From the NCBI RefSeq assembly GCF_001613085.1, contig NZ_BDBR01000068.1:1-42207 (forward strand): a stretch of DNA of 42,207 nt. The letters are read 5' to 3'. Of the stretch, positions 21,489-30,009 are shown one piece after another. How positions within the stretch are numbered: the stretch's first letter is position 1; every line of letters begins with the position of its first letter. Under the pieces are notes generated by a model that saw only the letters and a list, made by a program, of their open reading frames with translations, ran no database searches and was not told the DNA's origin. The translations under genes and the position numbers were made by a program. Origin of the DNA: Nocardia salmonicida NBRC 13393. GTDB lineage: Bacteria > Actinomycetota > Actinomycetes > Mycobacteriales > Mycobacteriaceae.

Positions 21489-22928
21489 TTACGAGGCAAC
21501 CGTGGTCGCTCCGGCAGGCGGGAGCAATTCCGCGAGCAGTGGGGCCCATTCGTAGCGGCGTTCGGGGAAGCAGCGCTCGAGCAGATCCCGCATGATCGAC
21601 GGTGCGATGGAGGCGCCGGGAGACGCGCCGAGGAGCCCGGCGATGCTGCCGTCGGCACCGGAGACCAGTTCGGTGCCGAATTCGAGTACTCCGCCGCGTC
21701 GACGATCGGGTTTCACCAGCTGGGCGCGTTGCCCGGCCTGGATCAAGGTCCAATCGGCGGGGTCGGCGGTCGGGTAGAAGCGTTGCAGCTGTGCGAACTT
21801 GCGCCGGGGTGAGGCCAGCAGTTCGGTGACGAGGTAGCGGACCAGATCGAAGTTCCGCAGGCCGACCGCGAGCAGCGGGACGATATTGTGCGGTCGCAGG
21901 GTGGTGAACAGGTCGGTGAGCTTGCCGTGGCGCAGCAGCCGGGTGCTGAATGTCGCGTAGGGACCGAACAGCAACGCGCCCGTGCCGTCGACCTCGCGAC
22001 GATCCAGATGTGGCACCGACATCGGCGGTGCGCCCAGCGCGGCCTGGCTGTAGACCTTGGCGTGATGCTCGGCGACGACCTCGGGATTGTCGGTCCGCAG
22101 GAACTGCGCACCCAGCGGGAACACTCCGTACCCCCGCACCTCCGGCAGCCCGGCCCGCTGCAACAGCCGCAACGCGTATCCGCCCGCGCCGACGAACACG
22201 AACCGGGCTCGCACCTGGAACCGCCGTCCGCTGTCGAGATCGCGCCCGCGCACGGTCCACAGTCCGTCCTTGCCTCGGGTCAGGCCGGTGATCTCACGAT
22301 GCATCCGCACCGCGTTGCCCGCCGCGCGCATCGTCGACAACAGCGACCTGGTCAGCGCGCCGAAGTCGACATCGGTGCCCGCGATGTGCCGGGTGGCCGC
22401 CATCGCCTCGTCGTCGGCCCGACCGCGCACGAGCAGCGGTGCCCAGTCGGCGATCACCGCGCGGTCCTCGGTGTACTCCATCTCCGCGAACGCGGGCAGT
22501 TCCCGCAGTGTCGCGTAGCGCTGCCGCAGGTAGGCGATGTCGGCCTCGCCGAACACCGCCGTGACATGCGGTGTCGGGGTGAGGAATGTGGTGGGTTCCA
22601 GCTCGCCACGGTGGGCCAGCGCGGACCAGAACCGGCGCGAGAGCGCGAACTGGTCGGCGATCACGGCCGCCTTGGCCCCCTCGCTCGGGTCGGGCATGTA
22701 GTTGAGCTCGCACATCCCGGAGTGCCCGGTGCCCGCGTTGTTCCACGGATGACTGCTCTCGGCCGCCGGTTCGCCGAGGCGCTCGAACAGTGCGATCGAC
22801 CAGTCCGGCGCGAGCGTGCTCAGCAGGGCGCCGAGCGTGGCCGACATGATGCCGCCGCCGATCAGCACCGCGTCGAGAATGTCTTCGCCACTGCCGGATT
22901 CGGGCCGGAGGGGTGTGGTGTCGTTCAT
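21489..22928 (-). CDS. mqo: Malate:quinone oxidoreductase
   Basis: This 479-residue FAD enzyme oxidises malate to oxaloacetate and passes electrons to the quinone pool at the inner face of the membrane. The dinucleotide motif IGGGIMSATLG is near residue 23. The family block ESSHPWNNAGTGHSGMCELN follows, and GVFPLGAQFL and AALGAPPMSVPHLD lie further along. Length is close to the normal 490-500 residues. ATG 22928 has a GGGAGG-type site just upstream. It is divergent from a LysR regulator, which may control it according to carbon source. Confidence 0.95.
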   Translation of the reverse strand: MNDTTPLRPESGSGEDILDAVLIGGGIMSATLGALLSTLAPDWSIALFERLGEPAAESSHPWNNAGTGHSGMCELNYMPDPSEGAKAAVIADQFALSRRFWSALAHRGELEPTTFLTPTPHVTAVFGEADIAYLRQRYATLRELPAFAEMEYTEDRAVIADWAPLLVRGRADDEAMAATRHIAGTDVDFGALTRSLLSTMRAAGNAVRMHREITGLTRGKDGLWTVRGRDLDSGRRFQVRARFVFVGAGGYALRLLQRAGLPEVRGYGVFPLGAQFLRTDNPEVVAEHHAKVYSQAALGAPPMSVPHLDRREVDGTGALLFGPYATFSTRLLRHGKLTDLFTTLRPHNIVPLLAVGLRNFDLVRYLVTELLASPRRKFAQLQRFYPTADPADWTLIQAGQRAQLVKPDRRRGGVLEFGTELVSGADGSIAGLLGASPGASIAPSIMRDLLERCFPERRYEWAPLLAELLPPAGATTVAS

Positions 22929-23005
22929 TGTCGAACCTCCCGTGAGCTGTGTTCCTCTATCGTCACGCCGGGAGCAGTGATCCGTCCAACACGGAATTGC
23001 CGAGG

Positions 23006-23020
23006 ATATGATCCGGATAT
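23006..23020. promoter_or_regulatory. Candidate LysR box and -10 at the lysR start
   Basis: ATAT-N7-ATAT fits the T-N11-A form of LysR-family binding sites. It overlaps TATGAT (23007-23012), a near-consensus -10 ending 6 nt before the regulator's ATG. Binding here could give autorepression; mqo, whose start is 78 bp away on the other strand, could be controlled from the same region. Confidence 0.5.
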
Positions 23021-23921
23021 GGATGATTCATCGGAGTCGGGAGCGCAGGCGCTGGCCCCGCTTCTCTCCGCCTTCGACGCGGCAGCCGAAGAAGGTCACT
23101 TCACCCGGGCCGCCCAGCGTCTCGGCGTGCCGCAGTCCTCACTGAGCCGCCGCGTCAAGACGATGGAGCAGCTACTCGGAGTGGCCCTGTTCCAGCCGGT
23201 CGGGCGCGGCGTCGCGCTCACCCCGCAAGGGCGTGACCTCTACGAACGCACGCGCGGACTGGTGCGCGCGCTCGACGACGCGGTGCACCGGGTGCGTGCC
23301 GACGCCGACCCCGACAGCGGGCTGGTGCGTTTCGGGTTCCCGCTCACGCTGGGTCCGGTCAGCATTCCCTCGCTGCTCGCGCAGTTCCACACCCGCGCGC
23401 CGCGAATCCGGCTGCATCTGGTGCAGGCGCACGGCGAGGCGTTGGCCGAGCAGGTGCGCGACGGCAGGCTCGACCTCGCGGTGATGATCCCGCCCCCGTC
23501 CGACTTGCCGACGGTCGACCTCGGACGTCAGCGCATCGACCTGCACGTGTCGCGCACGCATCCGCTGGCCGGGCGCACCCGCATCGACCTCGCCGAACTG
23601 GCCGAGGAGGCGTTCATCGCGAACCCGCCCAGTTATCAGCTGCGCACCCTGCTCGACACCTGGTGTGCCGCAGCGGGGTTCACACCACGAGTGGTATTCG
23701 AGATCACCGAGTTCGAGACCCTGCGCGCCCTGGTCGCGCTCGGGCAGGGGGTCGCGCTCCTGCCTGCCGCCGAGGTCGACAATCCCGACCTGGCGGTGAT
23801 CCCCATCGATGGCGAACGCGACCGCGAGGTCGGCCTGGTCTCGGGAGACCATGACTCGACGCTCGCGGTCGCGCGGCTTCGGGAATTTCTGATCGCGCGT
23901 CGGGCGGCGATCAGTGGGTGA
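23019..23921 (+). CDS. LysR family transcriptional regulator
   Basis: The 300-residue protein has the LysR winged HTH in residues about 12-75 (FTRAAQRLGVPQSSLSRRVK, followed by TMEQLLGVALFQ) and a periplasmic-binding-like effector domain from about residue 95. ATG 23019 places the HTH at the normal distance; the upstream ATG at 23008 is out of frame. It lies divergent from mqo and ends 3 bp from the stop of the convergent M23 peptidase gene. Control of mqo or of itself is inferred from position only. Confidence 0.94.
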   Translation: MDDSSESGAQALAPLLSAFDAAAEEGHFTRAAQRLGVPQSSLSRRVKTMEQLLGVALFQPVGRGVALTPQGRDLYERTRGLVRALDDAVHRVRADADPDSGLVRFGFPLTLGPVSIPSLLAQFHTRAPRIRLHLVQAHGEALAEQVRDGRLDLAVMIPPPSDLPTVDLGRQRIDLHVSRTHPLAGRTRIDLAELAEEAFIANPPSYQLRTLLDTWCAAAGFTPRVVFEITEFETLRALVALGQGVALLPAAEVDNPDLAVIPIDGERDREVGLVSGDHDSTLAVARLREFLIARRAAISG

Positions 23922-23924
23922 GGA

Positions 23925-24686
23925 TCAGTCCTGGGCGACGCCGGCGTCGATCCCACGCGCGGCGAGCCACGGGTGCGGGTCGATCGGGGCGCCGTAGAGC
24001 GAGCCGTCCGGCACGTGCACCTCGTAGTGCAGGTGGGGGCCGGTGGAGTTGCCACGGTTACCGACGGTGGCGATGGTGTCACCGGCGTTGACGTGCTGAC
24101 CGACCTGAACCAGGATGTCGTTCACGTGGCCGAACACGCCGATGGTGCCGTCGTCCTGCTGGACGCGGACCCACAGGCCGAAGCCCGAAGCCGGCCCGGC
24201 CTCGATCACGGTACCGTCGGTGACGGCGAAGATCGGTGCGCCGATCGGGTCGCCGAAGTCGATGCCGTTGTGTGCGGTGCCCCAGCGGGCGCCGTAGTAG
24301 GAGGTCAGCCTGCCGCTGACCGGGCGAACGGTCTGCGGGCGCGGCGGCGGCGGGGGAGCGATGAACGGCAGCGCCGGCAGTTCAAGGCCGACCGCTTCGC
24401 GGTGCTCTTCCCACGGGATCGGGGCGGAGGCGGGGGTCTCGCCCTGCGGGCCCTGGGCCTCGGCAGGGGTGTACGCGGTGAAGCGGTACGGTGACTGGCC
24501 CGTGTTGATGGCCTCGGTGGCGTCCGCGGCGATCGTGGTAGTGGGGACAGGGCTCTCGGGCTCACTGAAAGTGGCGACGGAGGTACCCACGAGTGCGGAC
24601 AAAGCCACCGCACCCGCGACCACGCCTCCCCAACGACCTGCGAAGGCGTCGGAGACTCGAGCAGATAACGGGTTGGTCACGAACAT
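23925..24686 (-). CDS. Secreted M23 family metallopeptidase (LytM-like)
   Basis: The 253-residue protein has one hydrophobic segment (residues about 21-40), acting as signal or membrane anchor, then a low-complexity linker containing PPPPPRP, and a C-terminal M23 domain. Zinc ligands are visible: His139 and Asp143 in AHNGIDFG, and His220 in GPHLHYEV, with His187 and His218 as the other active-site histidines. All are present, so it is probably an active peptidoglycan endopeptidase in the cell envelope. TACGTT (24699-24694) ends 7 nt before the ATG, which lacks a good ribosome site, suggesting a leaderless mRNA. Confidence 0.92.
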   Translation of the reverse strand: MFVTNPLSARVSDAFAGRWGGVVAGAVALSALVGTSVATFSEPESPVPTTTIAADATEAINTGQSPYRFTAYTPAEAQGPQGETPASAPIPWEEHREAVGLELPALPFIAPPPPPRPQTVRPVSGRLTSYYGARWGTAHNGIDFGDPIGAPIFAVTDGTVIEAGPASGFGLWVRVQQDDGTIGVFGHVNDILVQVGQHVNAGDTIATVGNRGNSTGPHLHYEVHVPDGSLYGAPIDPHPWLAARGIDAGVAQD

Positions 24687-24869
24687 GTTTTAGAACGTAG
24701 CTAAACCGTAACCTTCGCGGCGAATCCTGTGGCTGCGATCACGAAGCGGCAAAACCCCAGTTGATCTATAACAATAGCCTAACGATAGCTGGCATCCTCG
24801 GACTCACCGGGTGAAATGTCGCTGGTCAAGATCGTTGCCGAAATATCGCATCCCGGGGACACTGATTCA

Positions 24870-25208
24870 GTGGACGCTAACGGAGTCCGTGCCATCACGG
24901 CGTTATCCGATCCCACCCGGCGCGCGATCTTCGAATCGTTGCCGCAGGGTCCCCGTTCGGTGTCCGACCTCGCTACCGCCACCGGAATCACCAGTTCGGC
25001 CGCGTCGCAGCACCTGCGCGTGCTGCGGGAGGCCCACCTGGTCCGTATGCGTCGCGACGGGAACCGGCACCTCTACTCCCTGGACCCCCGCGGCCTCAAC
25101 GACGCCCGCGACTACCTCGACAAATACTGGCCGAGCGCGCTGGCGGCCCATGCCGCCGCGCTGCGTGACGCGGTCGGTGACGACCCGGCTCAGCCCACTC
25201 GGCGGTAG
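24870..25208 (+). CDS. ArsR family winged-helix regulator
   Basis: This protein of 112 residues has a typical ArsR start, ITALSDPTRRAIFESL, followed by the recognition helix region ITSSAASQHLRVLREAHLV and a beta-wing RMRRDGNRHLYSL. It lacks the ELCVCDL metal-sensing motif, so it probably senses something other than metal through that site. GTG 24870 gives the normal family N-terminus; ATG 24816 would add 18 atypical residues. Its last 19 bp overlap the end of the convergent GT9 gene. Confidence 0.88.
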   Translation: MDANGVRAITALSDPTRRAIFESLPQGPRSVSDLATATGITSSAASQHLRVLREAHLVRMRRDGNRHLYSLDPRGLNDARDYLDKYWPSALAAHAAALRDAVGDDPAQPTRR

Positions 25209-26173
25209 CGCGACCTACCGGATTCGGCCCAGGCCTGCTTGTCCAGCTGCATGTCGACCGCCGAGATCACCTCGGGCACTCCGATCCGCAGCAAGCCGGG
25301 GTCGGGTGAGAGCCCGTCGGGATCGCCGACCTGTCCGGCCCACAGCACCGCGTGCCTGCCGAGCAGGTGCGCGGGCGGGCCGCCCCGGCGCGGCGGCGTC
25401 GGACCGAACAGAAGCACCGTGCGGGTGCCGAATGCCGTCGCCAGATGCGCGACACCGGTATCGCCGCTGATCACGAGGGCGGCTTCGGCCACCGTCGCCG
25501 CGAGATCGGTGAGGTTCTGTCGTCCCGCGAGGACGCGGTCGTCGGGCAGGCCCGCCTGCGCGGCCACCTGTCGAGCGATGTCGTGCTCGAACGGGTCGCC
25601 GGTGAGCACAACGTCTCGGCCGAGCACCAGCAGGTGCCGCACCACCGCGGCGAATCGCTCCGGCGGCCACCGGCGCGCGGGCGCGCCCGCGCCGATGTGG
25701 ACGACGATGCTGTCGCGGCGGCTGATCGAGGCCACCGGCGGAACCAGCCCGAGGTTACGTCGATCCGCGTCGATGCCCTCGCCTTCGAGCAGACGGCACC
25801 ACCGGTCGACCACATGCGCCTCCGGATCCCAGCGCGGACCGGCGAGCTTGGGTAGGGCGGGCGTTCGATGGCCGATGATCCGCTCGGCCCCGGTATCGGC
25901 CAGCGCTCGTGCGCTGGCGCCGTCGTGGCCGTGCAGGTTCACCGCCAATTCGGGCGCGGGACCATCCCAGATCAAGGCGGCCGGATCGGCGGTGGCGACG
26001 AGTTCGTCGACCGAGGAGATCAGGTCGACGATCTGCTCCAACCGATGCGGGGCCGCCAAGACGATCCGCTTGCGTGGTTCGGCCCGGCGCAGGGCACGCA
26101 GAGCCGGGACCGCGGAGAGAAGCTCACCGAGGCCCCGAGCTTGCAGCACGAGTACAACCGACACATTCTTCAT
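25190..26173 (-). CDS. Glycosyltransferase family 9 protein
   Basis: The 327-residue protein resembles the heptosyltransferase-like GT9 fold: N-terminal VLVLQARGLGELLSAVPALR, a middle domain with VVHIGAGAPARRWPPERFAA, and the nucleotide-sugar region ISGDTGVAHLATAFGTRTV, followed by LLFGPTPP. Actinobacteria have no LPS, so the acceptor is more likely a cell-wall or surface glycan. The start is preceded by a weak ribosome site. The gene is monocistronic as far as can be seen. Confidence 0.9.
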   Translation of the reverse strand: MKNVSVVLVLQARGLGELLSAVPALRALRRAEPRKRIVLAAPHRLEQIVDLISSVDELVATADPAALIWDGPAPELAVNLHGHDGASARALADTGAERIIGHRTPALPKLAGPRWDPEAHVVDRWCRLLEGEGIDADRRNLGLVPPVASISRRDSIVVHIGAGAPARRWPPERFAAVVRHLLVLGRDVVLTGDPFEHDIARQVAAQAGLPDDRVLAGRQNLTDLAATVAEAALVISGDTGVAHLATAFGTRTVLLFGPTPPRRGGPPAHLLGRHAVLWAGQVGDPDGLSPDPGLLRIGVPEVISAVDMQLDKQAWAESGRSRYRRVG

Positions 26174-26326
26174 CTACCCGAGACGGTCGCCGACCAAACT
26201 TTTCGCCAGGGCAACGATGTGACGGGCCGGTGCGATGGCCGCGGCGGGCGAGGCACCCGATCGCGACACGATTACAGCCCCAGCTATTGTCCGGAAAACC
26301 GGAGCGACCGGGCATAACATCTCGTT

Positions 26327-26911
26327 ATGACGACAAATACCGTGCTAGGGAGCCCGTTGACGGCTCTTGCCAAGAAGACCTGGCAAACAATTCTGGTCAC
26401 CGGCCTCCTCGCGGTGGTCCTGGGCATCATCGTGCTCGTGTGGCCCGGTCCGTCACTGCTCGTGGCGGGCATTCTGTTCGGCATCTACATGGTTGTCAGC
26501 GGCATCTTCCAGCTGATCGCCGCCTTCACTCACCTGCCGAGCACCAGCTTTCGCGTGCTGTCCTTCATCAGCGGTGTGCTGTCGCTGATCATCGGCGTCT
26601 TCTGCTTCCGCGACGACCTGGCCTCGATCGTGCTGCTCGGGCTGTGGATCGGTATCAGCTGGCTGTTCCGGGGCGTGGCCGTGCTGTTCGCCGCGATCTC
26701 GGACCCGGGCGTGCCCGGCCGCGGCTGGCAGATCTTCTACGGCATCATCAGCGCGCTGGCCGGTGTCGTCTTGATCGTGTGGCCGATCTCGTCGCTGTCC
26801 ACGCTGGTCTGGGTCGTCGGCATCTTCCTGATCATCATCGGTGTCATGGAAGTGATCACCGCCTTCGGTGTCCGCAAGGACGCGCATCTGCTGGACCAGC
26901 AGGTGGTCTGA
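26327..26911 (+). CDS. HdeD family membrane protein (DUF308)
   Basis: The 194-residue product has six hydrophobic segments arranged as repeated pairs, with WPGPSLLVAGILFGIYMVVS and a later WPISSLSTLVWVVGIFLIII copy, the pattern of HdeD-type proteins, which are linked to acid resistance in enterobacteria. A mechanism in actinobacteria is not known. TAACAT (26315-26320) ends 6 nt before the ATG, so it may be leaderless. A strong terminator follows at 26939. Confidence 0.9.
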   Translation: MTTNTVLGSPLTALAKKTWQTILVTGLLAVVLGIIVLVWPGPSLLVAGILFGIYMVVSGIFQLIAAFTHLPSTSFRVLSFISGVLSLIIGVFCFRDDLASIVLLGLWIGISWLFRGVAVLFAAISDPGVPGRGWQIFYGIISALAGVVLIVWPISSLSTLVWVVGIFLIIIGVMEVITAFGVRKDAHLLDQQVV

Positions 26912-26938
26912 GCTCCCCACGGAATAGTTCGTCTGAAC

Positions 26939-26968
26939 CGGCCGGTGCCTTCGGGTACCGGCCGTTTT
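26939..26968 (+). terminator. UUCG-tetraloop intrinsic terminator
   Basis: CGGCCGGTGCC (26939-26949) pairs with GGTACCGGCCG (26954-26964), one pair being G-U, around a TTCG tetraloop, and TTTT follows. The 11-bp sequence TTCGTCTGAAC flanks it as a direct repeat at 26928-26938 and 26967-26977. Confidence 0.9.
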
Positions 26969-26991
26969 CGTCTGAACTACGCTTCGCACCC

Positions 26992-27342
26992 ATGGAATTC
27001 GTTTACAGCCTGGTGGTCGTCACCCATCTGCTCGGCATGGCCGCGGTGGTCGGTGGCTACGTCGCGGGGCGCCCGGTGGTGTCGGAGCTGATGGTGTGGG
27101 GTGCTCGCGCGCAGCTGATCACCGGCGTGATCCTGGCCGGAATGGCTTCGGGCATCGACTCGCTCGACAAGGAGCCGGATACGGCGAAGCTGGCGGTGAA
27201 GCTGGCGGTCGCGGTCGCGGTGGCCGCGTTCGCCGAAATGGGCAGGGGTGATGCGAAGCGGGGCAAGCAGATCGACTGGATGACCGACGCCGCCGGTGGC
27301 CTCGCGATCGTGAATGTGCTGGTCGCGGTTCTCTGGACCTGA
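26992..27342 (+). CDS. Small integral membrane protein
   Basis: The 116-residue protein has about four hydrophobic segments (starting YSLVVVTHLLGMAAVVGGYV) and a charged loop with DSLDKEPDTAKL. I do not recognise a named family, though short membrane proteins of this kind are widespread in actinobacteria. TACGCT at 26978-26983 ends 8 nt before the ATG, again leaderless-like. Longer upstream reading would cross the hdeD-like gene and terminator and is rejected. Confidence 0.8.
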   Translation: MEFVYSLVVVTHLLGMAAVVGGYVAGRPVVSELMVWGARAQLITGVILAGMASGIDSLDKEPDTAKLAVKLAVAVAVAAFAEMGRGDAKRGKQIDWMTDAAGGLAIVNVLVAVLWT

Positions 27343-27355
27343 GCGCGACAGCGAC

Positions 27356-27742
27356 ATGCAATTTCTCGGGCTCCACCACATCGCGATCATCGCGACGGAC
27401 TACGCCCGCTCCAAGCGTTTCTATACCGAAACCCTCGGCGGCGCCGTCCTCGACGAGAACTACCGGGCCGATCGCGATTCGTGGAAGATCGACATCGAGC
27501 TGCCCGGCGGGGTCCGCATCGAACTGTTCTCGTTCCCCGACCCGCCTGCCCGTCCGAGCAGGCCGGAAGCCGCGGGCCTGCGGCACCTGGCGCTGGCGGT
27601 GACGAGCGTGCCCGCTGCCCTCGACGAGTTGCGGGCGCGTGGCGTCCGGACCGAGGAACTGCGCACCGATGAACACACCGGCAAACAGATGGCCTTCTTC
27701 TTCGATCCGGACGACCTGCCGCTCGAGCTGTACGAGGCGTGA
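27356..27742 (+). CDS. VOC family protein (YaeR-like)
   Basis: The 128-residue protein has the paired beta-alpha-beta-beta-beta modules of the vicinal-oxygen-chelate superfamily. Candidate metal ligands are the His of LHHIAI, the Glu of IELFSF, the His of LRHLAL and the final Glu of PLELYE. This is the arrangement of YaeR/glyoxalase-like proteins, but the substrate is not predictable. It starts 13 bp after the small membrane gene and may be co-transcribed. Its stop abuts the stop of the next convergent gene with no bases between. Confidence 0.9.
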   Translation: MQFLGLHHIAIIATDYARSKRFYTETLGGAVLDENYRADRDSWKIDIELPGGVRIELFSFPDPPARPSRPEAAGLRHLALAVTSVPAALDELRARGVRTEELRTDEHTGKQMAFFFDPDDLPLELYEA

Positions 27743-28543
27743 TCAGTTCGTGGCGCGGGCCCGTCGGGTCAATTCGACCGTCGCCGCGCGCAATTCGCTG
27801 ATCTCCGACAGCGGGGCGGCGTAGCCGACCCGGGTGCGCGCCACTCCACGGGGGGATTCCACGCGCAGGTCGAGGCCGTAGCGGTCGGCGCGCTCGCAGG
27901 TGGCGGCGATGGCGTCGGGGAAGCCACCCAGCTGCTGGGCCATCGCCAGCAGTGCCTCGGCGTGGTCGGCGTCGAGGTGCGCGATGCCGGGCGCTGCGTG
28001 CGCGACGATCGGGTCCGGCTGTGCGGCAAGGTAATCGGCGGCCGAGGCCGAATCCATCCGGCCGTAGCCGCCGACCCAGCGCACCCGTTCGATCCGCAGT
28101 ACCCAGAGGGTGAAGTCGCTGTAGTCGATGTAGTACTTGGCCGCCGGGATCGCCGCCAGGTGGGCCGCGCGGGCGGCTTCGGCCTCGGCGCCGGTCGGCC
28201 GTTCCACGAAACCCGCGAGGGTGATCCTGGTGCCCGCGAGGGGGTCGGCGGGGATGTCGGGCGTGACGATCGCGATGCTGGCGCGCGGATCGGCGGCCAG
28301 GTTGCGGCCGTGTTCGGCCAGTCGCGACACGCTCAGAACCGGTGCGCCGTCGAGCAATCCGTAGGTGATGAACGAGGCCCATGGTGCGCCGTCGGCGGTG
28401 AGGCTGGCCAGGGTGCCGGTATTGGTGCCGGCCGCGATTGTTCTGGCTTCTTCGGCCGGCGAGGGGCGGGCCTCGTTGGCCAGGGGAGCGGTCGGCAGCG
28501 GAATGGCAGGTGCGTCGCCCGGATCGCCGTGGTCGAGAGTCAT
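27743..28543 (-). CDS. HugZ-like pyridoxamine 5'-phosphate oxidase/DUF2470 protein
   Basis: The 266-residue protein has an N-terminal flavin-binding split-barrel domain (LASLTADGAPWASFITYGLL) and a C-terminal DUF2470 region (IAHLDADHAEALLAMAQQLG), the layout of HugZ-type heme-degrading or heme-binding proteins. Heme use is inferred from the family. ATG 28543 forms an ATGA overlap with the stop of the upstream hydrolase gene, which decides the start over GTG 28549 and implies translational coupling. Confidence 0.87.
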   Translation of the reverse strand: MTLDHGDPGDAPAIPLPTAPLANEARPSPAEEARTIAAGTNTGTLASLTADGAPWASFITYGLLDGAPVLSVSRLAEHGRNLAADPRASIAIVTPDIPADPLAGTRITLAGFVERPTGAEAEAARAAHLAAIPAAKYYIDYSDFTLWVLRIERVRWVGGYGRMDSASAADYLAAQPDPIVAHAAPGIAHLDADHAEALLAMAQQLGGFPDAIAATCERADRYGLDLRVESPRGVARTRVGYAAPLSEISELRAATVELTRRARATN

Positions 28544-29796
28544 GGCCACAGCGTATCCACCTGACGCGAGCGGCGGGGCGTGCTCGACAACCAGCTGTGC
28601 AGCGCATCGTAGACAGCGTCGTGATTGAGCAGGCTGAAGTGGTTGGCCCCGGGGATGTGCAGGCCGTTGACCGCGTCGAAATCCAGGCGCCTTGTCCGTC
28701 CGCGTCCCGACCCGCTGCCGGTGAGAACCATGCCGTCGCCGATGATCATGCCGAGTGGATGCTTCGGGCTGTGGGTGATGGTCGTGGTGACGAAGTAGTG
28801 ATCGACGCCGGCGAGCAGCGGCACTTCCTTGACCGCCCGTGCGCGCAGGGTGTCCACATCGAGGTCGCGCCAGTCCTCGTCGACCAGCGAACCCTGACGC
28901 AGGTCCCGGATGCCCGCGCTACGCCTACGCAACAAGGTGCTCAGCGGCCGGGTCTCGGGCAGTCGGTCCAGTGCGGCCGAGGCGTAATGCACGAACTGTT
29001 CGAGCGGCGCACCGTGGTGCGGGGAACCGAGGCAGACGATTTGTCGCACCGATCGCACCCACGCCTCGCCCGACTCCTCGGCCTGATGGCAGGCGCTACG
29101 CATGATCAGCCCGCCCATCGAGTGTCCGACCAGGCAGATCTCGTGCACCGGCATCGGCCAGCTGTCGACCAGACGGGTCAGCAGGGCGCTGAGCTGGGCG
29201 GCGTTCTCGGAGATGTGCAGGCCGGAATTGAAGCGGACGAAGACCGGTATGTAGCCGAGATCGGCTTCCAGGCGCTCGCCATAGGTCGGGCGGTGACCAA
29301 GGCGCCAGGAGTGTTCGGTCTCGACTAGTCCGTGCAGGAGCACGACCAGTCTGGTCGTCGGCACCGGGACGTGGGCGGCGAACTCTTCGGGCGGAACAGG
29401 GACGCCGTCGATGCGAAAGGTCATGGGGGAGGAGAGGATCGGGGTCTCGTCTTCCAGGGTGTCACCGATCAGCCCCTGGATCGCGGCCAGTACGCCCGAG
29501 CCCCACACCGTGCGCGACGGCGCGGTGACGCCGGGCAGCGTCACCGCGCTCGCGACCTCGCCGACGACGAATCCGGTGCCGCTGACGGCCGCGTAGATGC
29601 CGTCGGTGATGGCGTCGTGCACGATCTTCACCGGAGCCGCCGCCGGTCCGACGCCGAACCGCACCGCCGCGAACACCCGATCGGAGATGGCGCGGTGGAT
29701 GGCCGCGATCCCGTCGACCGCACCGACGAACTCGTCACCGGCGAGCCGCGTGAGCGCCTGTACTTCGGCCTGGGATTGGGGGAGCTGCTCCGTCAC
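28540..29796 (-). CDS. Alpha/beta hydrolase (lipase/esterase-like)
   Basis: The 418-residue protein has an N-terminal region of about 145 residues with alternating helices, then an alpha/beta hydrolase domain. The oxyanion area is LVVLLHGLVETEHSW, the nucleophile Ser lies in LVGHSMGG, and a late catalytic His is likely in GANHFSL. It resembles PGAP1-like or lipase-like hydrolases; the substrate is probably a lipid ester. GTG 29796 is chosen because TACTCT (29809-29804) ends 7 nt upstream; GTG 29820 is an alternative that adds 8 residues. It precedes and overlaps the HugZ-like gene. Confidence 0.88.
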   Translation of the reverse strand: MTEQLPQSQAEVQALTRLAGDEFVGAVDGIAAIHRAISDRVFAAVRFGVGPAAAPVKIVHDAITDGIYAAVSGTGFVVGEVASAVTLPGVTAPSRTVWGSGVLAAIQGLIGDTLEDETPILSSPMTFRIDGVPVPPEEFAAHVPVPTTRLVVLLHGLVETEHSWRLGHRPTYGERLEADLGYIPVFVRFNSGLHISENAAQLSALLTRLVDSWPMPVHEICLVGHSMGGLIMRSACHQAEESGEAWVRSVRQIVCLGSPHHGAPLEQFVHYASAALDRLPETRPLSTLLRRRSAGIRDLRQGSLVDEDWRDLDVDTLRARAVKEVPLLAGVDHYFVTTTITHSPKHPLGMIIGDGMVLTGSGSGRGRTRRLDFDAVNGLHIPGANHFSLLNHDAVYDALHSWLSSTPRRSRQVDTLWP

Positions 29797-29888
29797 AGTC
29801 TTGAGAGTACAACTGTGCACTGAAAGGCGTCAGATCTGGGGGCGGCTTCGAGACCTGCGACGATGCCGAGCCGCCGGGTCTGGGGTGG

Positions 29889-29935
29889 GTCACAAAATTA
29901 ATGTTGATACAGCGATATGCGCATTAATGAATGTA
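29889..29935. other. AT-rich island with inverted repeat
   Basis: A 40-50 bp AT-rich stretch lies between two genes (the hydrolase, transcribed leftwards away from it, and the YdjM-like gene whose 3' end faces it). ATTAATG (29897-29903) and CATTAAT (29922-29928) form a 7-bp inverted repeat with an 18-bp spacer. It is upstream of the hydrolase gene by about 100 bp, so an operator or activator site is possible. Confidence 0.45.
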
Positions 29936-29956
29936 GTCGCGCCAGGATGACTGAGG

Positions 29957-30004
29957 GGTCGGCTACGCCGACCGGGCTCGGGACGGCGGGAGCCCCGCCG
30001 TCCC
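29957..30004 (-). terminator. Tandem hairpins after the YdjM-like gene
   Basis: Two adjacent stems lie just beyond the stop: GGTCGGC/GCCGACC with a 3-nt loop (29957-29973), and an 11-bp perfect stem at 29980-29990 with 29994-30004 around a 3-nt loop. The second is the more likely terminator. Confidence 0.75.
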
Positions 30005-30009
30005 GGCGA

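Noticed and set aside
21888..23018. Open reading upstream of the LysR start
   Set aside because: It lies antisense to mqo and has no LysR motif; the family start is at 23019.
24687..24869. Possible c-di-AMP (ydaO) riboswitch before the M23 peptidase gene
   Set aside because: Some cell-wall hydrolase genes have one, but I could not match the conserved core, and TACGTT just before the ATG suggests a leaderless mRNA.
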